Shown: positions 35,528 through 43,977 of the stretch, piece after piece
Position numbering within the stretch: the stretch's first letter is position 1
Layout: every line of letters starts with the position of its first letter
Assembly (NCBI GenBank): GCA_007118695.1
Contig: SKRC01000074.1
Coordinates: 1 to 59,378, forward strand
Direction: 5' to 3'
Source: Balneolaceae bacterium
GTDB taxonomy: Bacteria; Bacteroidota; Rhodothermia; Balneolales; Balneolaceae
Length of the DNA: 59,378 bases
The notes under the pieces: model-generated
Database searches by the model: none
Seen by the model: only the letters and a program-made list of their open reading frames with translations
Told to the model about the DNA's origin: nothing
Program-made: the position numbers and the translations under genes

Positions 35528-38026
35528 GTGCCTCGATCAGTTAATTATATCATCGGATTTTTAATCGCACTCACACCTCTGTTCGCAGAAAAGGTTTCTG
35601 CCCAGGAGAACAGGTGTGAAATAGAAATAACAGACCCTACTCAAAGATCGCCCCAACAGTACGAAATTCAGGATGTGGTCATCGAAGGGTTGCGTACGGC
35701 CCGCGAGACTCAGCTGAAAAGTACAAGCGGTCTTTCGGAAGGACGTACCATAACAATCCCGGGGGAGGAAATACCGGAAGCGATCCGGCAGATTTACCGG
35801 ACAAGTCTCTTTTCGGATGTCGAAATTTGCCATGAAGTTATCAGCGGCAATGCGGTCCGGATAAAAATGTATGTCCAGGAGCAGCCAAGGCTGGGACGGT
35901 ATGAACTGGAAGGAATTCGACGTTCACATCGCAGGGATTTAAATGACCGGCTGAACCTGTTATCAGGTTTTGCAGTAACCAATTCGGTCAAATCCCAGGC
36001 CTTAAATACCATAAAACGGTATTATACCGAGAAGGGGTATTGGGGAACCGAAATTGAAGTGATTGAAGATCATACGGACGATCTCAGGAACAGGGTGAAT
36101 CTGACCTTTAAAATTGATCCGGGTGAACGAATTAAGGTGCGCCGGATTCGGTTTGACGGCAATGAACAATTCAGTGACAGGAAGCTGAGAAGTGAATTCG
36201 GTGAAATAAAACAGGACAGATGGTGGAGAATATTCAGGCGGCACGTCTATACTGAAGAGGATTTGAACTTGGGGCTGGAAAATCTGAAAGCTTTTTATCG
36301 CGAGAACGGTTACAGGGACATTCGGGTATTGCAGGATACCGTTTATGTGGATGACTGGAGAAGTGGACGCGAAGGTGTCATGATCGATTTTAAAATAGAT
36401 GAAGGCCCGCAATACAGGGTCCGGAATATAACCTGGGAAGGCAATACCGTCTATACGGATGAGCAATTGACTCAGTCGCTTGGCTTCTGGGAAGGAGATG
36501 TTTTCAATGAAAAGAAATTTGAAGAGAACCTCTATATGCGCCGGGATGACGGCGATATTACCAGTCTCTATCAGAACATCGGGTACCTTTTCTTCGAAGT
36601 ACACCCTGAAATACAGGTGGTTGAAGAAGACAGACTCGATCTGCATTTTGATATTATCGAAAGGGATATTGCGACCATTCGTGACGTAACATTTTCCGGT
36701 AATACCAAAACGCACGACGATGTGGTTCGCCGAACATTGCGGACGGTGCCCGGACAAACCTATAGCCGCTCGGCAATCATCCGGTCCATTCGGGAATTGA
36801 GTACGCTTGGATATTTCAATCCGGAGGGAATTGAACCGGATCTCGACCCGGATCCGGAAAACCGAACCGTTGATATCAATTACAGGCTTGATGAATCCCA
36901 GAGCACAGACAATTTTGAATTTTCCGGTGGATTTGGAGGACGTCAAATTGGTGTAATCCTGGCTGCCAGAGTGAATTTCAATAACTTTTCCATCCAGCGT
37001 GCATTTGAGAGCGGAGGATGGAATCCCATCCCGTCGGGCGATGGCCAGCGCCTCTCACTGGGAGTACAGGTAACTGGCCGGGGATTCCAGAGTTACAGTT
37101 TTTCATTCCAGGAACCATGGCTGCGAGGCAGGCCGACGTCGCTCGGGCTGAGTATGTCGTACGATATCATGAATTTCAGGCGGCAACAGACAGGCCAGGC
37201 ACGACAACGAAATGAACTCTTTTCATCCACAGTGAGTGTTGGCCGGCAGCTTCGATGGCCGGATGATTATTTCTCTCAGCGGACTTCCCTCTCCTATCAG
37301 CTCTATAATGTTGCCGGATTCGAAGGTATTTTCCAGGATGGAAGTACCAATATTCTTAGTATTAGACACCGAATAGAAAGAAACTCTTTGGATAATTTCA
37401 TATCCCCAACGAGAGGGTCCAAAATGGAGATAAGCGGTGAAATAGCACCCCCGCTTCCAAATTTCGGTCAGTATTACAAGCTGAGATCTGCCTATCAATC
37501 ACACGTTTCCCTTATTGGCAGGCTAACCCTGTCGGGAAGTGTCGATTACGGATATATGGGCTATTTCGGTTCCGGTGAACGGAGTAATTTCCAGAGATTC
37601 TTCCTGGGAGGAACAGAAATTCAACAGCGGCAAAGTTTTATTAACGACAACGTTGACATGAGAGGATATCCGGGTGGAACAACCGGTGTGATATCACCTT
37701 TGGATGATAACAGAAATCTGATTGGTGGTCGAATCTTATCCAAGTATACCTTGGAATTGCGATATCCGGCCATTACATCCGAGCAGATCCAGTTGATTCC
37801 TTATGCATTTATTGATGCGGGTAATACCTATGCGGATGTTCGAACCTTTGATCCATTCGATCTGAAACGAGCTGCCGGATTTGGTGCACGACTCTATCTG
37901 CCAATACTCGGCCTTGTTGACTTGAGTTATGGTTACAGAATGGACGGTACGCCGGCATCATTGCGTGGGCCAGGTCTGGCGGCGGGTGAATGGGAATTCC
38001 TCTTTAATATAGGAGCACCATTCTAA
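35528..38026 (+). CDS. bamA: outer-membrane protein assembly factor BamA, GTG start
   Basis: An 832-residue central component of the BAM complex that folds outer-membrane barrels. Signal peptide 1-26 (ending KVSAQ), five POTRA-like domains to about residue 455 (for example IQDVVIEGLRTAR, RIRFDGNEQFSDRKL, VTFSGNTKTHDDVVRRTL), and a C-terminal 16-stranded barrel with the FLGGTEIQQRQSF (lid-loop) region and final Phe (NIGAPF). The start is GTG at 35528. It sits between uppS and three Skp-like genes, forming a barrel-assembly operon. It should fold the porin, AsmA-dependent outer-membrane components and the peptidase barrel of this window (inference). Confidence 0.95.
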   Translation: MPRSVNYIIGFLIALTPLFAEKVSAQENRCEIEITDPTQRSPQQYEIQDVVIEGLRTARETQLKSTSGLSEGRTITIPGEEIPEAIRQIYRTSLFSDVEICHEVISGNAVRIKMYVQEQPRLGRYELEGIRRSHRRDLNDRLNLLSGFAVTNSVKSQALNTIKRYYTEKGYWGTEIEVIEDHTDDLRNRVNLTFKIDPGERIKVRRIRFDGNEQFSDRKLRSEFGEIKQDRWWRIFRRHVYTEEDLNLGLENLKAFYRENGYRDIRVLQDTVYVDDWRSGREGVMIDFKIDEGPQYRVRNITWEGNTVYTDEQLTQSLGFWEGDVFNEKKFEENLYMRRDDGDITSLYQNIGYLFFEVHPEIQVVEEDRLDLHFDIIERDIATIRDVTFSGNTKTHDDVVRRTLRTVPGQTYSRSAIIRSIRELSTLGYFNPEGIEPDLDPDPENRTVDINYRLDESQSTDNFEFSGGFGGRQIGVILAARVNFNNFSIQRAFESGGWNPIPSGDGQRLSLGVQVTGRGFQSYSFSFQEPWLRGRPTSLGLSMSYDIMNFRRQQTGQARQRNELFSSTVSVGRQLRWPDDYFSQRTSLSYQLYNVAGFEGIFQDGSTNILSIRHRIERNSLDNFISPTRGSKMEISGEIAPPLPNFGQYYKLRSAYQSHVSLIGRLTLSGSVDYGYMGYFGSGERSNFQRFFLGGTEIQQRQSFINDNVDMRGYPGGTTGVISPLDDNRNLIGGRILSKYTLELRYPAITSEQIQLIPYAFIDAGNTYADVRTFDPFDLKRAAGFGARLYLPILGLVDLSYGYRMDGTPASLRGPGLAAGEWEFLFNIGAPF

Positions 38027-38031
38027 AAAAA

Positions 38032-38571
38032 ATGCGAACCGTCAGTACCATATTGGTTCTGTTATCGTTTGTATTAGAAGCTGAAGTGATCGCTCAGAAT
38101 CAAAAAATCGGGTTTATTGATTCAGATAGGATCGTTGAACAGATGCCGGAATATACCGGGATCGAACAGCGTTTAAATCTTCTGAGTGAATCCTGGAGGG
38201 ATGAGCTTCGTGAGATGGACCGGGAAATAGCTCGATTGAAAGAAGAATATGAAGCCAGGGAAGTTCTTTATACTGATGATGTACGCGAACAACGCCGTGC
38301 GGAAATTGATGCACTTATAGATGACCGGGAAAGATACCTGGAGGAGAAATTCGGCCCGGAAGGTGAATATTTTCAACGGCAGCGGGAATTACTGGAACCC
38401 GTTCAACGACAGGTATTTGATGCGGTGAATCGCGTTGCCGACAGGGAGGATTTTGATTTTGTTTTCGACCGGGCACAGGATGTAAAATTTCTATTTGCCA
38501 GATCCGAATGGAATTTAACCGAGGAAGTGATGCTGGAATTGGGAATCCAGGCAGATGAATTAACAAATTGA
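38032..38571 (+). CDS. Skp/OmpH-family periplasmic chaperone, copy 1
   Basis: A 179-residue protein with a signal peptide (1-22, ending VIAQ) and a Skp-like core: KIGFIDSDRIVEQMPEY, a long charged coiled-coil arm (about 45-120, LREMDREIARLKEEYEA), and a C-terminal half with FGPEGEYFQRQRELLEPVQ and the DFVFDRA block near residue 145. Skp binds unfolded outer-membrane proteins in the periplasm for delivery to BamA. It begins 5 nt after bamA, and its FGPEGE element is shared with typical Bacteroidota OmpH proteins but not with copies 2 and 3. Confidence 0.9.
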   Translation: MRTVSTILVLLSFVLEAEVIAQNQKIGFIDSDRIVEQMPEYTGIEQRLNLLSESWRDELREMDREIARLKEEYEAREVLYTDDVREQRRAEIDALIDDRERYLEEKFGPEGEYFQRQRELLEPVQRQVFDAVNRVADREDFDFVFDRAQDVKFLFARSEWNLTEEVMLELGIQADELTN

Positions 38572-38627
38572 TTTAAAAATTATTTAACTTAGCACGTTTT
38601 ATATTCAACAGGCTCAAATAAATATTT

Positions 38628-39152
38628 ATGCTCAAAAAAATAATAGTAACAGTACTGATTACAACATTTCCACTCATAGCGGCAGCACAACTCAAGGTTG
38701 GTATCATGAATCCGGAACGGGTCATGGATGCCCTGCCGGAAACGGAACAGGTGCAGAGAAGCCTCGAGCAGTATGTTCAGCAGATGCAGGAAGAGTTCAC
38801 TGAAGAGTATTCTGTGTGGATAGAGGCTGTTGGTGAATACGAAGAAAGAGTGGAGGCCGGTACCATTTCCGACCAGGAACGTCAGCGGGAAGAACAGAGG
38901 CTGATGGAGATGGAAGAGGATCTGGAAAACCTGGAACGGCGCATTCAAAATCAGATTCAAAACAGGCAGAACGAATTATTAAGCCCAATCATGGAACGTG
39001 TTGAAAATGCAATGGAAGAGGTTGCCAGGGAACTGGACCTGGAATATGTGTTAAACAAGCAGACTAGCCAGGGCGACATGGTGGTTTTCTATACATCCGA
39101 TCGCGGTATTGATATCACAGACAGGGTAATTGAAAAACTTACATCAAACTAA
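38628..39152 (+). CDS. Skp/OmpH-family periplasmic chaperone, copy 2
   Basis: A 174-residue protein with a signal peptide (1-20, ending AAAQ), the Skp opening LKVGIMNPERVMDALPE, a Glu/Gln-rich coiled coil (about 50-120) and the closing LDLEYVLNKQTSQGD. The arms are more Gln/Glu-rich than in copy 1 and the FGPEGE block is absent. Second of three tandem paralogs after bamA, separated from copy 1 by 56 nt and from copy 3 by 17 nt. Confidence 0.88.
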   Translation: MLKKIIVTVLITTFPLIAAAQLKVGIMNPERVMDALPETEQVQRSLEQYVQQMQEEFTEEYSVWIEAVGEYEERVEAGTISDQERQREEQRLMEMEEDLENLERRIQNQIQNRQNELLSPIMERVENAMEEVARELDLEYVLNKQTSQGDMVVFYTSDRGIDITDRVIEKLTSN

Positions 39153-39169
39153 ACTACGAAACAGATATT

Positions 39170-39715
39170 ATGATGAAGAAAGCAACTATACTCGGTTTTA
39201 TTACTTTTATCCTGGCATTTTCACTCCAGGCAAATAGTGTTCAGGCACAGGATATGAAGATCGGTTTTGTGGAGCCGAGAGCAGTTCTTGAAAGAATGCC
39301 GGAGATGAGGGCAGTTGAACAACGACTCCAAAACTTCATAGAACGGAAAAGAAATGAACTTGCCGAACGTGAAAGGGATTTTCAGGTTGAAGTTGAAAAT
39401 TATCAGCAAAAAATTGGTGTAATCTCTAACTCAGCTCGTGAACAGGAAGAAGAGCGGCTTGGCCAAATGCAGTTTGAACTCCAGCAGCAGCAGGAGCAAA
39501 TCAGACGGGAGATTCAGCAACGACAGGCAGAACTGATGGAACCGTTACTGGAGCAAATTCAGAATGCCATTGATAGCGTTGCCCGGGAAAAAGGCATTGA
39601 TTACGTGTTGAATACAACCACTTCGACAAATGATGTGATCATTCTTTATGTAAAAGAAGAGCTCCGCAATGAATACGATATCACAGATGCTGTGATGAGA
39701 CATCTCGGCATTTAA
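39170..39715 (+). CDS. Skp/OmpH-family periplasmic chaperone, copy 3
   Basis: A 181-residue protein with a signal peptide (1-27, ending SVQAQ), KIGFVEPRAVLERMPE, a long coiled coil with many Gln/Glu (FELQQQQEQIRREIQQRQ) and the end block KGIDYVLNTTTSTND. It is most similar to copy 2. A terminator (39752-39785) closes the operon. Confidence 0.88.
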   Translation: MMKKATILGFITFILAFSLQANSVQAQDMKIGFVEPRAVLERMPEMRAVEQRLQNFIERKRNELAERERDFQVEVENYQQKIGVISNSAREQEEERLGQMQFELQQQQEQIRREIQQRQAELMEPLLEQIQNAIDSVAREKGIDYVLNTTTSTNDVIILYVKEELRNEYDITDAVMRHLGI

Positions 39716-39751
39716 GTTCATCACAACCTGATTACAGAAGTACAGTTTTAA

Positions 39752-39785
39752 AGCCACACCGGTAATTTTTCCGGTGTGGCTTTTT
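39752..39785 (+). terminator. intrinsic terminator of the uppS-bamA-ompH run
   Basis: AGCCACACCGG (39752-39762) and CCGGTGTGGCT (39771-39781) form a perfect 11-bp stem with an eight-base loop, followed by TTTTT. Strong Rho-independent terminator. The intron relic begins within about 5 nt of its T-run. Confidence 0.95.
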
Positions 39786-39789
39786 CCAT

Positions 39790-39965
39790 TTGCGCCCAGC
39801 CGGGCGCAGAATCTTGAGAGTGCAAATCCCGAACACGCTTCCGAAGTATTCGGGAAAAGTGTTAGCCGATCGCAAGGGTGCTCACCATCGCGAGATGTAA
39901 TCTGAAGGAATCCCGAAAGGGAAACGCTTTTATCCGACGAACAGGAACCACATACAGAAGCGATG
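39790..39965 (+). other. group II (IIC-like) intron relic: 5' part of domain I only
   Basis: The start TTGCGCCC resembles the conserved 5' end GUGYG of group II introns and pairs as GCGCCC (39792-39797) with GGGCGC (39802-39807). Then comes a series of blocks in the order typical of domain I of group IIC introns: GAGAGTGCAAATCCC, AAGTGTTAGCC, CGCAAGGGTG, CTGAAGGAA, GACGAACAGGAACCACATAC. Two hairpins with GNRA tetraloops are perfect: CATC-GCGA-GATG (39886-39897) and TCCC-GAAA-GGGA (39911-39922). No reverse transcriptase frame and no domain V follow before the reverse-strand gene at 40056. Position right after a terminator is a known target of group IIC introns. Confidence 0.7.
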
Positions 39966-40055
39966 CTCTGAAAATCAATCGTCAGCCTCTCTTCGTATCT
40001 GCATTTCATTTTGTGAATAACGTTTCGCTTCGCGATCAAAAGATGCGCCCCGACA

Positions 40056-40727
40056 CTATTTTCCGCGTGTCAATACAAAGGACAAAATCACATAATAGGC
40101 CGGGTAGTACAGCGAGGAAACCGCCAGCCATAACGGGGTATTCTCAAACAGGTATAACATGGTGAGAATCATGATAAAAAATGGGAATGACAGCAATAAC
40201 GTTGTCCTTTGCCAAGATTTGGTGCGGGAAGGATAAATGAACTTGACCGGCATAAATACCAGTATGGCACAAAAAACAAGGATTAATGACGAGATAAGGG
40301 GATCAAAGTCGAAGAGAAAAAAATAGAAAACCAGGAAATTCCAATAGGAGGGAAAACCACGGAAATAGTTGTCGCTGGTTTTGGCCTGAATATGGCTAAA
40401 CCCAAACAAACTGGTTAACAGGACAATCGAACAGATTAAAAAAGAGATATCGAGAAAACTCCATGCCCAAAAAATCGGTATAAATACCCAGGTCGTGTAA
40501 TCCACCAGGTTGTCAATCAATGCTCCGTCGATAGATGGGACGTGTTTCTTTACATCAACCCGCCGCGCAAAGGTGCCGTCAATCAAATCGATAATGACGG
40601 CAGCGGCAAGCACCCTCATGGCATTGGCAGCCTCATTTTCCAGGATCAATATCATTGCCCAAAATCCCAGGACTATCCCGGAAGCGGTTAAAAGATGAAT
40701 AGCCGCGGACAGACTTTTCTTATACAT
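40056..40727 (-). CDS. pcs: phosphatidylcholine synthase-like CDP-alcohol phosphatidyltransferase
   Basis: A 223-residue integral membrane enzyme with about eight hydrophobic helices. The signature DLIDGTFARR, then a 12-residue spacer, G-ALI-D-NLV-DY is the CDP-alcohol phosphatidyltransferase motif in the spaced form typical of Pcs enzymes, which make phosphatidylcholine from CDP-diacylglycerol and choline (the general family has 8 between AR and G). The motif D/D/D residues needed for metal binding are all present. Pcs versus another spaced transferase is inferred. Single gene on the reverse strand. Confidence 0.78.
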   Translation of the reverse strand: MYKKSLSAAIHLLTASGIVLGFWAMILILENEAANAMRVLAAAVIIDLIDGTFARRVDVKKHVPSIDGALIDNLVDYTTWVFIPIFWAWSFLDISFLICSIVLLTSLFGFSHIQAKTSDNYFRGFPSYWNFLVFYFFLFDFDPLISSLILVFCAILVFMPVKFIYPSRTKSWQRTTLLLSFPFFIMILTMLYLFENTPLWLAVSSLYYPAYYVILSFVLTRGK

Positions 40728-40792
40728 TGCACAGATGGTTAGTGATAAATCAGGCTAAATGTACGCATGTAAAAGGCGATAAAACAGGGTGT

Positions 40793-41905
40793 TTACCTCA
40801 CATTTCGTACCCTGTTTTTGATGTAATCATGAAAAATATAACCACCCAGATTATTCAAAGAAGCAAAATAGGCCCGACCTTTGTTCGCTTCGGTAAACTC
40901 CTGCACAAAATTCTGGAGATAAGGATCCCGCGCAATCATGAATGTGGTAATATCGATCTGATCCCGGCGACACTTAACGGCCTCATCCAGCACCTTGTTT
41001 ACAATTTTTCGGTCAAGCCCAAAACTGTTTTTATAGAGCTTCCCGCCCTCATGCATACATGAGGGTTTGCCATCGGTGATCATGAAAATCTGCCTGTTGG
41101 TGAACTTGCGCCTTTGAAGGATGTGGCGGGCCATCTGCAGCGCATGAAGTGTATTGGTATGATAGGGCCCCACTTTCAGAAAAGGCAGGTCTTTTACCTC
41201 AATTTTCCAGGCTTCATTGCCAAATGCAATTATATCCAGCGAGTCGTTGGTGTAGTTGGTCATGATCAGTTCGGAAAGAGCCATCGCCACTTTCTTGGCA
41301 GGAGTAATACGATCCTCCCCATAGAGAACCATGGAGTGACTCAGGTCTATCAGCAACACCGTGGACGCAGATGTGTAATGATCCGTATCATACACTTCCA
41401 GATCTTCCTCATGCAAGTCGAACTGATCGATATTACTGTGCCTGAGCATATTCATCATAGTCCCGACACTGTCGATCTGACTGATATCATCGCCCGGATG
41501 CCAGCTTCTGGTTTCAGGCTGACGTTCAAGGCCTTTACCCGAATGTGGGGTTTTATGGCCTCCGATACTGCCTTTATTGAGCTGTGAAAAAATTTCCTCG
41601 AGCGATTTTCTCCGGATACTTCTGGATGTTTTTCCGGTTGGAATCAAAGCCGATTGCTCAGCATCAAATTCAAGATATCCCCGGTTTTCCATCTCTTCGA
41701 TAAATTCACCAATCCCATAATTTTCATCAAACTGATCGGTAATGCCGTATTCCTCATCCAGCTCTGTCAGCCAGCGTAAGGCCTGGGGTACATCCCCGCC
41801 GGAAATCGTGAGCAGTTCCTGGAAAAGTTCCCAAAGTGTATCAAAAGGTGTTTTACCTTTTCCCCGGTTGTACCTATCATCCCACTGAAGATATCGAAAT
41901 TTCAT
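40793..41905 (-). CDS. VWA-domain protein (MIDAS), function unknown
   Basis: A 370-residue protein. The N-terminal half (to about 180) is unlike known domains, with HPGDDISQIDSVGTMMNML before the VWA. The C-terminal von Willebrand factor type A domain has the metal site DLSHS (DxSxS, about residue 188), then SELIMTNYTNDSLDIIAFGN, and ITDGKPS (later Asp of the MIDAS). Such VWA proteins commonly partner with MoxR-type AAA+ ATPases, but none is seen in the window. No signal peptide; cytoplasmic. Role not claimed. Confidence 0.82.
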   Translation of the reverse strand: MKFRYLQWDDRYNRGKGKTPFDTLWELFQELLTISGGDVPQALRWLTELDEEYGITDQFDENYGIGEFIEEMENRGYLEFDAEQSALIPTGKTSRSIRRKSLEEIFSQLNKGSIGGHKTPHSGKGLERQPETRSWHPGDDISQIDSVGTMMNMLRHSNIDQFDLHEEDLEVYDTDHYTSASTVLLIDLSHSMVLYGEDRITPAKKVAMALSELIMTNYTNDSLDIIAFGNEAWKIEVKDLPFLKVGPYHTNTLHALQMARHILQRRKFTNRQIFMITDGKPSCMHEGGKLYKNSFGLDRKIVNKVLDEAVKCRRDQIDITTFMIARDPYLQNFVQEFTEANKGRAYFASLNNLGGYIFHDYIKNRVRNVR

Positions 41906-42115
41906 AGACTCATTTTTTTTCAGATACAGAAACTATATAAATAACCCGAAAGAACGGACAATCATTGCATGCGAATGGAAAGAAATTTTATTGAACCCCA
42001 TAAATTCCTGCCTGGATGTTTGCCAATGACATACATCCGGAGAAAGTGCCATAACGTCAGTGCCCGGTTGTATCCTTTCCAATAGGTATGCAAGGTATAA
42101 ACGAATAAACCAAAT

Positions 42116-42736
42116 ATGAGTCACCTCATCAACCGCCTGGAAATTGAATCTAACCTGTGGTCTCAAAATTTTGAACGAATCATGGGGCTTGATGAAGTCG
42201 GCCGTGGTTGCTTGTCGGGGCCGGTTGTTGCCGCCGGTGTGATATTGTCGCCGCATAAAGAAAACAGCAGGTATAAAGACAGTAAAACTCTCAGTGAAAC
42301 TGAAAGAATTCGCCTTGCGAAAAAAATCAGGAACGAGTCGCTTTTCTGGACAGTTCAGCTTTGCGGGCCGGATGAGATCGACCGACTGAATATACTGAAA
42401 GCCTCGATTACAGCGATGGTACGATGCATGGAGGCGGGAGGTGCCCCCGATTACCTGCTGGTTGATGGCAATCGTTTTACGACTACTCTCATCCCACATC
42501 AGTGTATCGTAAAAGGAGACGACAGATCCGCATCCATTGCCGCTGCATCGATCCTGGCCAAGGTTCACCGCGACACGCTTATGAAAAAATTACATCAGGA
42601 GTATCCTTTTTACGGGTGGAATACGAATGTGGGGTACCCGACGAAAATACATTACCGGGGCCTGCAAGAGTATGGTTATACGGATCACCACCGCAGAAGC
42701 TTTAATCTGAAAACGGATAAAAAATATCAGCTGTAA
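42116..42736 (+). CDS. rnhB: ribonuclease HII
   Basis: A 206-residue enzyme that removes ribonucleotides from DNA-RNA hybrids. The acidic site is in IMGLDEVGRGCLSGPVVAAG (DEVGRG) and YLLVDGNR, then DDRSASIAAASILAKVHRD with the second catalytic Asp. Normal length; the N-terminal extension of 20 residues is common. The only forward-strand gene in this stretch. Its end overlaps the end of rodA by 10 bp (convergent, 42727-42736), which limits any terminator there. Confidence 0.95.
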   Translation: MSHLINRLEIESNLWSQNFERIMGLDEVGRGCLSGPVVAAGVILSPHKENSRYKDSKTLSETERIRLAKKIRNESLFWTVQLCGPDEIDRLNILKASITAMVRCMEAGGAPDYLLVDGNRFTTTLIPHQCIVKGDDRSASIAAASILAKVHRDTLMKKLHQEYPFYGWNTNVGYPTKIHYRGLQEYGYTDHHRRSFNLKTDKKYQL

Positions 42737-43977
42737 ATACTGAACGAACGCTTGTAAAAGTCGAAATTCAGACAGATGGCCAGTAATATTGAGTTGGTCA
42801 GGAATGCGGAGCCACCATAACTGATAAAAGGCAATGGCAGGCCGATAACCGGCATAATGGCGGTAGCACTGGCGATATTGATACTGAAATGTATAAAGAA
42901 TACAGCTGCCACACTGACCATGACAAGCTGGGCGAACGGATGTTTATGATTGCTGGCCATATTGATCAGCCTCAGAAAGAGCAGCAGAAATAGAATCATA
43001 ATGGCGCCAGCTCCCATGAATCCGAACTCTTCACCTACAACGCAGAAGATAAAATCCGTCCATTGTTCCGGCAGAAATCTGAGCTGGGTCTGGGTGCCTT
43101 CCATAAAACCTTTTCCGGTTAAACCACCGGATCCAATTGCCGTTGTCGCCTGAAGGATATTCCAGCCGGTACCTTGCGGGTCAACGGAGGGATTGACAAA
43201 TGCTTCGATTCTGGCTGTCTGATGGGGTTGCAGTACCTGGTGAAGGGCAACTTCTGTACCGATTACAGTCAGTAATCCTACCAATACCGAGGAGGCAGTT
43301 ATCCAGTGTCGCCTCTGAATGAAGAAGATTGCAATGGCAAAGATAACGGCAGCAGCCATACCAAACTGCCAGTTTATCACGGTAAAATAGGCAATCAGAG
43401 CCGGGGAAATCATCAGCAGTGAAATACCGTGAGGCAATCCCGACCAGAAAAGCATAAACGGCAAAAGGGCTATGAAGATAATAGCAACACCGGCTTCGTT
43501 TTGCAGTATCAGTAATGCAACCGGCACAGCAAAAAAGAGCAGGGTTACAAAGGCAGTTTTTAGATTTTCAGCCGAAATATCACGTCTGCTGGTAAGGTAA
43601 TTAGCTGCAGCGAGTATTGTGGCCAGTTTCATCAATTCCGCTGTCTGAAAATTTAACGGGCCGAGACGCAACCAGCTTTGGGAACCACTGACTTCCACTC
43701 CAAAAAAGACGGTAATGATCATCAAAAGAGTGGCAAATGCATAAAGCAGGTATGAGGCTCCCTGGAATGTTCGTGGGGATGTGAACTGTACCGCTGCTAT
43801 GACAACGATGGAAATGGCCACCCAGGTAACCTGCCTTGAAAAGTTTTCCTGGATATAAATGGGCAGAAATTCGGATACAGGCCCTTGTGTAGCGCTGTAA
43901 ATAGCCACCAGGCCGAATGCAGATAGCGCTGCCCAGATAAAAACCAGGGGCCAGTCAAGTTCTTTGAAAGCATTCAT
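42727..43977 (-). CDS. rodA: rod-shape SEDS protein RodA (peptidoglycan glycosyltransferase)
   Basis: A 416-residue polytopic membrane protein of the SEDS family, the glycosyltransferase of the elongasome that works with PBP2 (mrdA just upstream). The protein has about ten hydrophobic segments. Signatures: IYSATQGPV, GSQSWLRLGPLNFQTAELMK, LGLL-type helices, and the C-terminal VIGLPLPFISYGGSAFLTN. It overlaps mrdA by four bases (43974-43977). Last gene of the mre operon. Confidence 0.95.
   Translation of the reverse strand: MNAFKELDWPLVFIWAALSAFGLVAIYSATQGPVSEFLPIYIQENFSRQVTWVAISIVVIAAVQFTSPRTFQGASYLLYAFATLLMIITVFFGVEVSGSQSWLRLGPLNFQTAELMKLATILAAANYLTSRRDISAENLKTAFVTLLFFAVPVALLILQNEAGVAIIFIALLPFMLFWSGLPHGISLLMISPALIAYFTVINWQFGMAAAVIFAIAIFFIQRRHWITASSVLVGLLTVIGTEVALHQVLQPHQTARIEAFVNPSVDPQGTGWNILQATTAIGSGGLTGKGFMEGTQTQLRFLPEQWTDFIFCVVGEEFGFMGAGAIMILFLLLFLRLINMASNHKHPFAQLVMVSVAAVFFIHFSINIASATAIMPVIGLPLPFISYGGSAFLTNSILLAICLNFDFYKRSFSIYS

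Noticed and set aside
39965-40056. Domain V or reverse transcriptase remains after the intron relic
   Set aside because: No AGC...GTTC-type domain V hairpin and no reading frame with RT motifs could be found in the remaining 90 nt.
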